64,000 nucleotides of DNA from Drosophila miranda. Taxonomy: Eukaryota; Arthropoda; Insecta; Diptera; Drosophilidae. Location: the NCBI RefSeq assembly GCF_003369915.1, contig NC_046677.1, positions 20,416,913 to 20,480,912 on the forward strand, in the 5' to 3' direction. Under the pieces are notes generated by a model. The model was not told where the DNA came from and searched no databases. It was given only the letters and a program-made list of their open reading frames with translations. Positions 52,501-62,809 of the stretch are shown here, piece by piece. The stretch's first letter is position 1, and each line of letters opens with the position of its first letter. A program made the position numbers and the translations under genes.

Positions 52501-55018
52501 TGTTATAGTACCAGCTCCAGTCAAGGAAGAATCTGTTTTAGCAGAATCTGCTGTGCCTACGGAAAAGTCCACTGTTGAAGCCGCAGATGCACCCAAGGAA
52601 CTGTCTGTTGTTGAAGCGACTTCTTCCATGGAAAAATCCACTATTGAAGAAACGACTGTACCGAAGGAAAAACCCGCTGTTTTAGCCACTTCATCAAACG
52701 AAAAGTCCACTGCTGAAGCAACGTCTGATCCGAAGGAAAAGTCTACTATTGAAGCGACTGTACCCACGGTAAAGTCCGTTTCTGTAGGAGCTCTGCCCAA
52801 GGATAGGTCCGCTGTTGTATCGGCTCTATCAAAGGAAAAGTCTGTTGTTGTAGAAGCTCCACAGAAAGCAAATTGCAGTGTCGAAGTATCTTCGAGCAAG
52901 GAAAAGCCCACTGTCGTGGTGGCCCCGCTCAAGGAAAAGTCGGTTGTTGTAGAAGCTCCTCCAACCAAGGCGAACTCCGCTGTTGTAGCATCTCCAACAA
53001 AGGCGAACTCCACGGTCGCAGCAGTTCCACCCAAGGAAAAGGCAGCTGTGGTAGACGCTCTTTCAACAAAACCAAATTCTTCTTTGGTTGAAAAAGACAC
53101 CAAGGTAAACCGTTCTAAATCTAAGGAAGAGTCATCCGATAAGAAGGTGGACAGGGCAACAAAGGAGGCGACGGGGACTAAACTGATTCTCAAAGTGCCG
53201 GCGGGTCATTCATCTCGTGTTGGAGGCCATGTCAAGGCAAACTCCACTGCGGTGACGGCTTTTCACAAGGAGAAGTCCACTATTGTGGCGGCGGGAACCC
53301 TCTGTCTGCCTACGACAAAGACCCAGGCTGCTGTTGCAGAGATTCAAACCAAGGAGAAGTTTTCTGTAGCAGCTGTACCAAAGGAAAATTCCGTTTTGGC
53401 AGGAGCTTTTCCCAAGGAAAAATCCGTTGAGACTAAGCACAAGGGAAACGCTGCAGCTCCCGCACCTGTGGCTGGTCTTCTCAAGGCCAAGGCCTCTGAA
53501 CCGGAAGAAGAAATCCAAACGGAGATTCCAAAGGAGGCAGCGAAAATAGAAGTAGCAGCAGAAGAGGATCTTCCCGCTCGATTTGAAGCTCTGAATAGTG
53601 TAAAATCTGCTGCCGTGGTCCAACCAGAGTTCAAAAAGAAAAAGAAGAAACGAAGTAAGAGCAAGAGCAAGAGTCCCTCAAAGGGCGAATCAATACAGCA
53701 CGATAAGAAGATGCCACACGTGGCCAATCATCAGTCATTGCCCAAGAAACGCCCCCACAACCTCATACAAGAAATAGAAGGAGACAAGGCAGAGCTCTCT
53801 GAAGCGGGTGCACCGCCAATGAAGAAACAAAAACGTCTGCAGGTGAAGCTCAAGCAGCATGGACTCTCCAATGACAGGAAATTCCATGATTCCTCCTTCC
53901 TGAAGAACAACAACAAGTTGGACAAGGAGAAGGAGGTGGCCCGTTTGGAGGAGGAAATGCGTCGCAAACTTCAGGAGCATCTGAAAAAGGAGCAGAGGCG
54001 ACTGAGTCAGCAGCCGGTGGTGCTGCTCAAGAAACCCCCCAAGGATAACAGCTCCAACACAAGTTTGATCTATCCCCCGATAGCGCATGCATCAACTTCA
54101 ATGTCACCCACACCACCGTCATCACCATTATCACCAGCGTCTGAAACGACGCCACCAGGAACGCCGTCAACGACGCCACCGCCTTCGACCGCAAATCTGA
54201 TAGTAGACACCTCCGAAGAGACGGAAACAAAGGCAGACGATAAATCGATGATAGTAATTGCGGCACCCCTGACACCACAGTCGATGAGCAGCAACAGCAG
54301 CAGCAGCACAACTTCTAGCACCGGCGCCAGCGCATCCCGAACGATCGTCCAAAACTATGCTCACAAATCCACATCCAGATATCGCACTGTCCTGTTTCCG
54401 TATACGACACGCTCTTGGGAGGATCAGGAGTTCCATCGCGATAACGAGTTCTTCGATGAGGAAGCCGACGAACTGCTGTCGGATCATCCGAGCTTGGAGA
54501 TACCCAAATGGCGGGATACACCTATACCGCCCAGCACCGACAACAAGGACATTGAGAGCCTGACGGATGAAGATTTTGTGAAGCGTCACGAAAAGTATGT
54601 AAAGGACGAGATCGAAAGGAAGCGCCGCGATGCCCGCTACATGAGGGAGCAGATGAGGAGCGAGGCCCTGCGGCAGCGCCACAATCAGGATGAGGTATTG
54701 GTCAAACTCGATCCCCTGCCCACGTCCACCTTCTACCCCCTGCCCGAGGACATTGAAGGCGTACAAATTGTCACGGAAATACCTGTGCAGGCGTTCGGTG
54801 AGAATGTGGTCAACATGGAGGCGAGATCTGATTTCAGCCTGCCCTGGCTGGACTCGGTGAAAGCACTGACAGCCATTGCCCGGGCGAAGGCTGAGGCAGT
54901 GCCGGTGGCCACGTTAGCTAGCAAAAAGATACCTCTCACCGCAGCCGAATCCAGGAATCAGGAGATGAACTCTTCGTATGTGTTCCTTAAGCGGCGCAAG
55001 CGGCAAAGAAAGCGTTAG
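49583..55018 (+). CDS. msl-1, male-specific lethal 1 (dosage compensation scaffold)
   Basis: Scaffold of the MSL complex that binds the male X and organises MSL2, MSL3 and MOF. Two exons, 49583-51883 and 51950-55018, 1789 residues; the D. melanogaster protein is about 1040. Start MDKRFKWPLNQKANYSD is conserved. A Gly run (about 26-50) precedes the coiled coil that binds MSL2 (about 118-190, NNSLKRMIMLHLNLMQEQTD). A Gln-rich PTLIREEQQQQ repeat region, a Glu/Gln region, an acidic stretch and about 20 diverged KEKSxVVEA repeats follow. The C-terminal PEHE domain (about 1570-1720, RYRTVLFPYTTRSWEDQEFH, DTPIPPSTDNKDIESLTDED) binds MOF and MSL3. The 66-nt intron is in frame and stop-free. Confidence 0.93.
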   Translation: MDKRFKWPLNQKANYSDPPYHHTSRGGGGGGGGGGGGGGGGGGGGDRNYYYQKKHPHSHAHKNYSRPQHGYSYQKPNTGSSYYKPPPPPSAEPSLPRVGGGAMAPPASGNSSGSDVVTLIVENNSLKRMIMLHLNLMQEQTDSLAAKEKELDGQTDKLNAVLSQNQDLKLVNVHLEATIEELRKQLRKKNRRGGPDDDDNNDDDDHQLPPAMQEKIVCNAETQTELVAQAAAHHLAQPEPAYSYLHQAKRQPRLVREEPQHPHLMIQKQQEQAPLMSVEQQQPPLRRQELQQPTQTIEEPQPRLVRQEPQPQSRLMREEPQTRMVREELQTRLVKDIQQQQSRLAREQQQPRLIREEQQQQQQPTLIREEQQQHQQPTLIREEQQQQQQPTLIREEEQQQQPWPMREEQQQQPKPMREQQQQEHQQAEENQPPQHRQQQQAEENQPPQHRQQQHHHLHQSPHNSSSKATLVTSVTNLPPTISTPPVESKARGEYNGKKVSTMFLHRVNQDSSLTSSAQHHIPSHSQPEKEKQPEVEKPPVVEEQLQQQQVIETKEEELQHVMETEELAELQQAIEREQVLEQQVETQPQVMEMEVVEQQQVIETETVEQQQDIETEEVAMDHMNQMEEVVIAEENTIFHYALRPDGMILLEAEEEMGVETVEEIVQTTVYNGHIEDLQCFENEQEEDDDDGDDDDDDDDEESDDESESGSEDEDVDEESEDNDEGEQEHIQPPPSKTDVNNLDALRPNEGDDSCWQTVPPMSHANHQVSLFGVLSVCGNRFKESQSFLQIHAMESPEHKSMAPSAHSTPNHLHITQRYPQKEPSETRQLLEVEEDSQQPKLVIAEPLEMDAGEMELQTVEVETLEVETLETGVGVELGVGMGIETVEVQTVEVHTEETVVEQAGMEIEIKTEEVTTTTISKHVLPKTSASNPQAPAPVATPVPALPKANRSAVVEPKHKTNSAIVEVPTKEESVIVPAPVKEESVLAESAVPTEKSTVEAADAPKELSVVEATSSMEKSTIEETTVPKEKPAVLATSSNEKSTAEATSDPKEKSTIEATVPTVKSVSVGALPKDRSAVVSALSKEKSVVVEAPQKANCSVEVSSSKEKPTVVVAPLKEKSVVVEAPPTKANSAVVASPTKANSTVAAVPPKEKAAVVDALSTKPNSSLVEKDTKVNRSKSKEESSDKKVDRATKEATGTKLILKVPAGHSSRVGGHVKANSTAVTAFHKEKSTIVAAGTLCLPTTKTQAAVAEIQTKEKFSVAAVPKENSVLAGAFPKEKSVETKHKGNAAAPAPVAGLLKAKASEPEEEIQTEIPKEAAKIEVAAEEDLPARFEALNSVKSAAVVQPEFKKKKKKRSKSKSKSPSKGESIQHDKKMPHVANHQSLPKKRPHNLIQEIEGDKAELSEAGAPPMKKQKRLQVKLKQHGLSNDRKFHDSSFLKNNNKLDKEKEVARLEEEMRRKLQEHLKKEQRRLSQQPVVLLKKPPKDNSSNTSLIYPPIAHASTSMSPTPPSSPLSPASETTPPGTPSTTPPPSTANLIVDTSEETETKADDKSMIVIAAPLTPQSMSSNSSSSTTSSTGASASRTIVQNYAHKSTSRYRTVLFPYTTRSWEDQEFHRDNEFFDEEADELLSDHPSLEIPKWRDTPIPPSTDNKDIESLTDEDFVKRHEKYVKDEIERKRRDARYMREQMRSEALRQRHNQDEVLVKLDPLPTSTFYPLPEDIEGVQIVTEIPVQAFGENVVNMEARSDFSLPWLDSVKALTAIARAKAEAVPVATLASKKIPLTAAESRNQEMNSSYVFLKRRKRQRKR
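49657..49720 (+). repeat. GGN run encoding poly-glycine in msl-1
   Basis: About 20 consecutive Gly codons (GGCGGT, then GGTGGT). The antisense strand reads as poly-His/Thr shadow frames only. Confidence 0.8.
50600..50960 (+). repeat. Gln-rich imperfect coding repeats in msl-1
   Basis: Repeated QPTLIREEQQQQ units with a period of about 51-54 nt, followed by an exact local duplication (QAEENQPPQHRQQQ twice, near 50858 and 50905). CAG/CAA-rich. Confidence 0.7.
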
Positions 55019-55136
55019 CTGGGCAGAGGACTCTTCGTGAGCTGAGAAGTAGCAGTGGCGTGCCAAAGGTGGATAATGGTGGCTTCATTACCCAATGACG
55101 TTGCCTATGTAATACACATTAATTATTATTCCTTAA

Positions 55137-56040
55137 TTTTTTTTGCGCTATTTTTAAATCTTATTTAGGTTATTGAAATATTAAGGAAAAACATTAGTTT
55201 TTAGGTTCTGGCCCTGCAATCTATGCCTCAAGGAATTCTAAAGAGTTTCCACGCTAGATTGTGTCTGCCCTCACGACGTAATCCTATATAATATTTTAAT
55301 GATAGATGATTAATCCCATAAACAGTCGCTTAGTTTGATCGGGTTCCAACATCTCAGCTTTATCAACATTTCGCAAGTGATAAACGCACAGAAAGGACAT
55401 GCTCTGGTCTCTAATTTTGGCATAAAAACAAAATGAAATTTTTAGACTTTTTAAATTTTAAAACCAATTTTTTTTTCTTAGATCATAATCGCAACAATTT
55501 TATCCCTGTTTATATGTTTTATTGTGTGTGCGTCTGTGTGTTGATAAGAGCTTTTTTATACATTCAAGTATATCTCTGATTACTATCTTGATTATTATTG
55601 TAAATGTCTAATTTTTGGCATAAAAACAAAATGACATTTATAGACTTTTTAAATTTTTAAACCAATTTTTTTTCATAGATCATAATTGTAACAATTTTGT
55701 CCCTTTATTTATATGTTTTATTGTGTGTGCGTCTGTGTGTTTATAAGAGCTTTTTTATACATTCAAGTATATCTCTGATTACTATCTTGATTATTATTGT
55801 AAATGTCTAATTTTTGGCATAAAAACAAAATGACATTTATACTTTTTAAATTTTTAAACCAATTTTTTTTCATAGATCATTATTGTAACAATTTTGTCCC
55901 TTTATTTATATGTTTTATTGTGTGTGCGTCTGTGTGTTTATAAGAGCTTTTTTTACACTCAGGTATATGTCTGATTATTATTTTGACTTTTATTGTAAAT
56001 TTATACGCCCCCCACTCCCCTCTTTTTTTTACTTTTTTTT
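55137..56040 (+). promoter_or_regulatory. Cluster of poly-U tracts, candidate Sex-lethal sites
   Basis: U8 or longer tracts near 55137, 55468, 55666, 55863, 56023 and 56033. Sex-lethal binds poly-U runs, and msl-1 is described as an SXL target through sites in its 3'UTR in D. melanogaster; three of these tracts are multiplied by the tandem repeat. Confidence 0.5.
55409..56003 (+). repeat. 198-bp tandem repeat (three units) in the msl-1 3' region
   Basis: Units begin at about 55409, 55607 and 55806 (TCTAATTTTTGGCATAAAAA), periods 198 and 199, the third slightly diverged at its end. Each unit carries one U8-U9 tract after CCAA, plus TTGTGTGTGCGTCTGTGTGT and AAGAGCTTTTTT. Confidence 0.85.
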
Positions 56041-56781
56041 GAGCGTGTGTAAAAATTGTGTTAAGCTTAAAGTTATCTTTAACGTATTGTTTTTTACTTT
56101 ATTAACTTCTTTTTAGTTAAAACAAAAAAAAACACCCTTAATATATACAAAAATAAATAAAACTTGATTTTCAAGCTGTAAAAAACATGTTTAAGCAACA
56201 ACAAGTAGCGTCGCAGTCCCCACCATATATACCATTTGTTCAAGACGTCTTCTGTTTGATGAGTTTACCATTTGGCAACGAGATAAGAAAGGAAGAGGAG
56301 CATCAATAATCATGCCTAAAGCTTGTGCAAAGCAGATCCCGCAGCGGCACTGCACTTTTGTACATTTCAGTAGGTGTTAAGCGAGAAAGGAGAGATATTT
56401 GTAATTATAGCATTAAGTAGATGCCAGATCAATGGATATATATGTAGAATTAGATAGTCGCCAGGGGGAGGAACAAATTGTATATTGGCAGGAAGAACGA
56501 ACTTTGTTCAAACATATTTTTACACGAATACGATCCAAAATGTAATTAGCGTTAATTAGTTCAATTCAACTGAAAATCGATTGGAAATATGTAATTGCCA
56601 CGTCTCTAGAGAACCCAAAACTAACGAAACACCTAAATCTAAGCAATATGTACTACATACGATGTATTTGTATTTGTTTAACAAGTTTTATTGTAAAGAT
56701 TATGATGATAATAATATATCGGATAAAAGTAATATTTAAAGCAAACATTTCTTATAATTGACACTTTTCTAATTTTCTAGT

Positions 56782-59700
56782 TTATTTATTGCTTTGCGTC
56801 AAGTACTGATGGCCTGTGGTCGACCACAGTTCGTCCACGGAGTCAAAACTATCCTTCCACAGCTTCTCGAGGAGCTTCCAGCCCTCGTGTTGGGTGGACA
56901 GCAGGTAATCATTGGTGGGATGCAAGCTGTGCGTGTACAGGCCCAATACCAGGCTCTGGACGAGACGAGCAGCCACACAATACTTGAGATACCCCAGCTC
57001 TGTGCTACTGACTGGCTTTATGCTGGTATATCCTGCCAGGAAGATGCCACCGCTGGCCAGATCTTTCGCCTCCAGCGTCATGTAGGTCAAGGCAATGCCA
57101 ATTTCGAAGAGAAGCGGCGACTTGCTCATGTCCCCAAAATCGATCACTCCCTTGATGTTGTGGTCCGTCTGATTTGGTGCCGTTTCGATAACAATATTCG
57201 ACTCATTGAAGTCGCCATGGATTATCTGATGATCCAGGGTGGGCACCACACTCAATACCTTCGACTCGAAGGCATCGATCACCTCCTCACACAAGGCTTT
57301 TCGCTCCTGATCCTTGACGGCGAACAGAAACTCTCTCACGGCCGGTACGTTCTGCAGCATCCATGTTGTTGAGTGGGTTTCATAGGCTTCGTGGGTGAAA
57401 TCCTTCAGAGCTCGGTCCAATTTCGCCAAGTATTCGCCACTTTGAAACAGCAGATACTTGGTGATTGGAACATCGCGGAATATTTGGCCGGGAACAAACT
57501 CCAAGAGGCGCACCACATGGGCTGTGCCATTTAGCTTTTCCACCGAGTAATACCTTCCGCTGGCATTGGCAATAGGACGGGGACACTTTATTTGTTGTTT
57601 TGCTGCAGAACAAAGAAGACCAGATTATTCGTTTCAGTTGAATAAACATGTATAAAGTTAATGAGTATTTACATAGATAAAGCATCACTTGGTTCTGCGC
57701 ATCCACAACGTCTTCTTTCTTAGAGTCCAACGAATTCATAATCTTCAGGATATAGCCATGGGGGCAGTGGGAGACAATCAGGGGATTCTTCACATTGCTA
57801 AATGGAGAAAAACGGTTATAATTTGATTAGTTAGTGTGCCCCTGGTATAGTGCTGGAAAGAGATAGCAGAAAATCGCGGTGAATGGCAAGGTAGTATTTT
57901 ACAATTGTACAACACTAATGATATTTTGGCGGTAGAATAGTTCCACCGTGTGTTGTGTTTATTGCTTTGGTTTTTATTTAATTTGTGTTATCATTAAGCT
58001 TGCAAATTGACCACCTGCATGCCTGACCATGGGTATTACCGGCCTGATACCATTTCTGGAGAAGGCATCGTCGAAGCTACAACTGAAAGACATAAGCGGT
58101 AGCACCGTCGCTGTGGACACCTATTGTTGGCTGCACAAAGGTGTCTTTAGTTGCGCGGAAAAGCTAGCCCGCGGCGAGGACTGCGACCAGTACGTTCAGT
58201 ACTGTCTGAAGTACATACAGATGCTACTCTCTTACGACATCAAACCAATTCTGGTATTCGATGGTCAGCATTTGCCGGCAAAGGCTTTGACCGAGAAGCG
58301 TCGGCGGGAGTCGCGACAGCAGAGCAAGCAACGTGCAGCAGAACTCCTGCGCCTGGGTCGTGTGGAGGAGGCACGCTCCCAAATGCGTCGCTGTGTGGAT
58401 GTTACCCACGAGATGGCCCTCAGACTGATACGCGAGTGCCGGAATCGCAATGTCGACTGCATTGTGGCGCCTTACGAGGCGGATGCCCAGATGGCCTGGC
58501 TCAACAAGGCCAACATTGCCCAGTACATAATCACCGAGGACTCCGACTTGACGTTGTTTGGCGCAAAGAAGGTTATCTTCAAACTGGACCTAAATGGCTG
58601 CGGTCTGCTGGTGGAGGCGGACAAGCTCTACCTGGCAATGGGCTGCACGCAGGCGAAGTATCATTTTGACAAGTTTCGACGCATGTGCATACTGTCGGGC
58701 TGTGATTACCTCGACTCACTACCGGGCATAGGTCTAGCCAAGGCTTGCAAGTTCATGCTAAAAACGGAACAGGACGACATGCGGATAGCATTGAAAAAGA
58801 TTCCAAGCTACCTCAATATGAGCAAATTGGAGGTGAGTCAGATATCATGTGGGTTTCATTAAAAGATGAGTAACATTTTCCATTGCTCTCTCTAGGTGGA
58901 CGATGACTACATTGAGAACTTTATGAAAGCCGAGGCCACCTTTAAGCACATGTTCATCTACAATCCTCTGCAGCGTCGCATGGAGCGACTGTGCGCTCTC
59001 GAGGAATACGAGACAGATGAAAGCTACTGCAGCAATGCTGGCACTTTGCTGGAAGATAGTCATCTGGCTCTGCATTTAGCTCTAGGAAATTTGAATCCGT
59101 TTTCGCTCAAACGCCTGGATAGCTGGGAGCCCGGCAAAGCACTTGCTGCTGCTCCCAAAAATACTAAACGTACCAAGCACAAAAGTATTTGGCTATCAAA
59201 TGTATCATCTGTACAGAATCAAGGAAATGAACAGCCGGAAAAGGTGCAATCACCTTGTGCTTTGTTCTTCAAGAAGGTGGATTTTGTTGGCCCAACGATA
59301 GATGAGGAAATCAAGGCCAATGAGCGACTGGAGCAGGCTAAGCAAACGGAAGCGCAAGTCTTTTCCATGTACAGCTTCAAATCGAAGCGGAGAAGAAGTC
59401 CAAGCGGTGGTGGGTCTACGGATAGAGAACGCACACCACCCCCATCGCCAGTACATACGAGAAGTCGTCACAATCCCTTTGCCAAGGAACGCACAGGACA
59501 GGATTCGCTGCTACGATCCCCAGTTGTCTGTGAGAATAGTTCTTTGCTGCGTCTGCTAAGCCCCAAGAAATGCAGTACCGGGGGTGAAGGAGCGGAGGAG
59601 ACGCGTGTGAGTTCCCTAAAGCGAAGCATCTTTGCCAAGGAGCAGGTGGAGGTGCGTAGTCGCTTTTTTGCCACTCAAGCGGAACAGACAACGCTGCGGC

Positions 59701-61097
59701 AGGAGCAGCCGAAAGAGGAGGAGTCGCCACAAGAGTTGGGATCAAGTGGCTCCAACAAGAAATTAAGACTGGAAACGAAAACGAATGCATTTACTGAGCC
59801 TACAGACATGGTCCTCTCCGAAGAGGATGAAAAGCCATGTTTAAATACTTCTAGCAATAAAATGAAGCCATCATTAGAAAGTGTTCAGCTTGAAGACAGC
59901 AAGGATATTCGTGTTAAATCCTTGGAAATACTAGCGGGAGAGCCACAGCAGCCGGCCTCTTCAGACACCATCAATTTGCTGTCTGATGACAGCTGCAGTT
60001 CGGAAGCAACGCTCCCCAGCAGCCAGGAAGCTGCCGTTCAACGCAACAATTTCTTTGTGTCCAGCAAACGACGCGTGGGCCTCACCAAGCCGACCAGCAC
60101 CAGCACCACAACTGCCAAAAGGGGTTTGTCCAAGTCCAAGAACAGCAAACTGGGCACTTCCTCGAGTCCAAATCAAACCAAGCTCAGCATGTTCGGCTTC
60201 CAGAAGAGGCCTGTTCTTAAATAACGGCCATTCCTGTTCACCTTTGTGCACTTAGTTCTGTAAGCTAATCTAATTTATTAAAGTGAGCGAGCGACGACAA
60301 CAGAGTGTATAGTATGGTATGGTATGATATCCCAATGAATCCATCAAGATAACAATGGGGATAGGATGCTGCTGGCAAGCAAGGTGACTGTGCCGCAGTA
60401 CTGCGACGCGTCACAGTCAACTGCCGCGCCTAACAACTTTAATTAAATGACTATAAATAGATGCTACACCAGCCCATGTCCCCACACTGACACGACCCCC
60501 CTTGACCTGAATCTCGCTCCAGTGTAAACATTTTTTTTTTTATTTATCAGTCGTGCAGCGGCTACTGCTCAAGCAAGAGCCTCCTCTATATGTGCTATAT
60601 GTGTGCTTAAATCGGCTAAGGAATGATTGATGATAGGCTTGTGTTTTTTTTCCGGTTAGATTTGACATGAGCCTTTCCATTGCCCCACTTTTTACCTTTT
60701 ATATATTTTTCGCCGCTAGATTTGACATTGGCGGTTACAGGAATGACATAAGAGCTTACCTGTCTTCATGGATCAGAAAGTTACGATCATCGTAGGCCAG
60801 AATCTCTTTCACTTCGCTCACTGTGATGCCATACAGTCGTCGCAAAAGGTTCTCCACATCTTCGGGCTCCACTTTTGGCCGTACATCAGAGCCAGGCTTA
60901 AGGACCGAGCTGTCTGTTTGGTCCTTGGCCTGGACACTGTCGTTACCTTTAATACTACCACTACCACTACCACTACCATTGGAGGTCGGAGCAGCGTTGT
61001 TCTCCTTGTTGAGCTTTTCGGCCATATTGTAGGCATGATTCAGTGTGTATGACTTTTTGGACATGTTCGTCAGCTCCACATTGTTCCACTGCTCCAT
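56782..61097 (-). CDS. HYKK homologue, 5-hydroxy-L-lysine kinase
   Basis: Phosphotransferase of the APH/choline-kinase fold that phosphorylates hydroxylysine with GTP in lysine breakdown. Three exons, complement of 60760-61097, 57673-57797 and 56782-57602; 427 residues with matching phases. Exon 1 has a Gly/Ser linker and the family start VENLLRRLYGITVSEVKEI, then YDDRNFLI. Exon 2 adds GYILKIMNSLDSKKE (the lysine of the ATP-binding strand). Exon 3 has VEKLNGTAHVVRLLEFVPG, the catalytic loop IIHGDFNESNIV and the metal-binding GVIDFGDMSKSP. The 2.96-kb first intron contains the tosca gene on the opposite strand. An upstream 5'UTR exon is likely (splice-like CAGCAG before 61109). Confidence 0.88.
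58029..60224 (+). CDS. tosca (Exo1), 5'-3' exonuclease I
   Basis: Rad2/XPG-family nuclease acting in mismatch repair, end resection and meiosis. Two exons, 58029-58832 and 58896-60224, give 710 residues. The N-domain starts MGITGLIPFLEKAS with Asp-containing VAVDTYCWLHKG and PILVFDGQHLP; the I-domain has VAPYEADAQMAWL and ITEDSDLTLFG; the helix-hairpin-helix is LSGCDYLDSLPGIGLAKA. All catalytic acids appear present. The C-terminal half is disordered and basic/Ser-rich, ending with QTKLSMFGF, a PCNA-interaction-like motif, 8 residues before the stop. Fully nested in HYKK intron 1 on the opposite strand. Confidence 0.93.
60225..60759. other. tosca 3' end inside HYKK intron 1
   Basis: tosca 3'UTR (TTTATTAAAG near 60276 but no perfect AATAAA) and intron DNA with a T run (60530-60541). 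The HYKK donor is at 60758-60759. Nothing else seen. Confidence 0.45.
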
Positions 61098-62809
61098 TCT
61101 GGCGGGGTGGGTAGCTGCTGCTTTATCGGAGACGCAAAAAACAATAAGAAAACAATTGCGGATCAGTAAACGCAAACGAATGCGAAAATGTTTTCGGTTG
61201 CGCGTTCCAGAGCGGAATGAGAGATGTGTTGGGGTTTCAGTTTCGTTTCAATTGGAACGAGTTCGTTGCCGCAGCAGCGTCTTGTCTTCTTTATATCTTT
61301 TTAGCTAGACTTGCGCAAGTGTGCAACTGTGTGTCTCTGATTCTGTCTTGTCAGTGCAGCGGTGTGTGTGTGTGTGTCTGTGTGTTGTGCCACCCCGGGT
61401 GCCTGGGTGCCAGCGTTAATTTGGTTATTTGTACAATTTCTTAAAGCCTTCTCCCCCTGTTTACTCTTTGATTGCGGCACCACTAGATGGATGTATATTT
61501 GCCGAGTGCAGTGTCCGGGGAAGGGTCTTATCATCAGGGCAGATACTCCTCCCTCCCCCTCGTATCTGTTGCCGTTGCCCAACCAAAATTCAAGTCGTGA
61601 TCGGTTTCTATTAAACCACTTAACGCTCTCTCCCAGAAAGTTGGGGCATATCAATTATATGTTTCTAAATCAGATAGATGGACTTGAGATTACGTTAGAT
61701 TAGTAAAACTAACAGGTAAATGCACAGGACAGGCCCCGAGTCTAGCAAATAGTCGAAAAAGTTTTGGGGCCCTTGTTGGGGGGCCATAAATCTTGTGGAA
61801 ACCACCTTATTAGCGAATTCTAAGTTTTCTAGAGCTGCAATTTTCTGTAGTTTTAGAACTATGACTAAGGATCGGTGTCACTGGTAAAGAAAGTCACAGT
61901 TGGATCGTTTAAGACAGCTGTTTCACTTGAAAAAAAAAGACTGATTCGCTGTATTCGGAATTGGGATAATCGTGTGACAGCCACTAGTGAATGAAGAACT
62001 ATGACTAAAATTCAATTTAATTGAATTTTGATAAATATTTTACAATATAAATGGAGTAGATAAGTGGCCTTGCCTCAATTAGAGTTTATTTACTCATGCG
62101 ATGAAGCGTAATGAAAGTTACTAAGATTTTTCCACTGGTCAGGCGCCACACACAACACACACACTACACCATCAAGCAGTGCACAGACACACACCCACAC
62201 CTGTAAAAAGAGCGCAAACACACACACACAAACGCACATTCAGGGTAATTAAAAACCAAATATGCAAACATACATACATACTTATAAAAATAATGAATGT
62301 AAATATGCACAGCTGACTGTCAATCAAATACATACGAAATAACTAATACAAGTATTACCTTTTGGTTGGCCTATAAACGCTTACACGACGACACCTGTCT
62401 CCCGCTCGAACGAATGGTCGACTAAACCTGAAATTGTAATGCAATGGATTGAAACCTCAAAGCGATGGCTCGCATTTAGGCCTATAGATTTTGGTGTGAA
62501 GTGTCGCAGTGCGTCCAAGCGACTGTAACGTAGCTAATTAGCAACTAAAACTCAATAAAATCATTTAACAACAACAACAAAAATTAAAACAACTAAAAAC
62601 GAACACATTCAAAAATTCAAAGCAATGCATTAACGCTGCCATGTGAATGGCGATTGTTATATTCTGCCCCCAGCTGATTTCTTATTTACCTTTCGCCATA
62701 ACCTCACTCTTTTTACTCATTTTCGTTTCTTCTGTTTTGCTTTTGGTTGATATTAGAATTTTGTTTTTATTTATTTTCTCAACTATTTAAATGATTAGTT
62801 AATTAAACT
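61098..62809. other. Divergent region between HYKK and the GSTCD homologue
   Basis: 5'UTR/promoter DNA of both genes. The open frame continues upstream of the HYKK ATG to about 61175 without a Met and probably reads intron. Simple repeats: GT-rich at 61361-61390 and CA-rich at 62151-62240. No DRE or TATA box recognised and no further gene. Confidence 0.45.
62151..62240 (+). repeat. CA-rich simple repeat
   Basis: Imperfect (CA)n tracts (CACACACAACACACACAC and AAACACACACACACAAACGC) in non-coding DNA. Confidence 0.7.

Larger units (their letters stand above)
55019..56781 (+). other. msl-1 3'UTR and msl-1/HYKK intergenic region
   Basis: AT-rich non-coding DNA. It holds a roughly threefold 198-bp tandem repeat, many poly-U tracts and AATAAATAAA near 56150 as probable msl-1 poly(A) signals. 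The HYKK 3' end probably uses AATAAA on the minus strand at about 56686 (TTTATT on the plus strand). No other gene seen. Confidence 0.6.
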
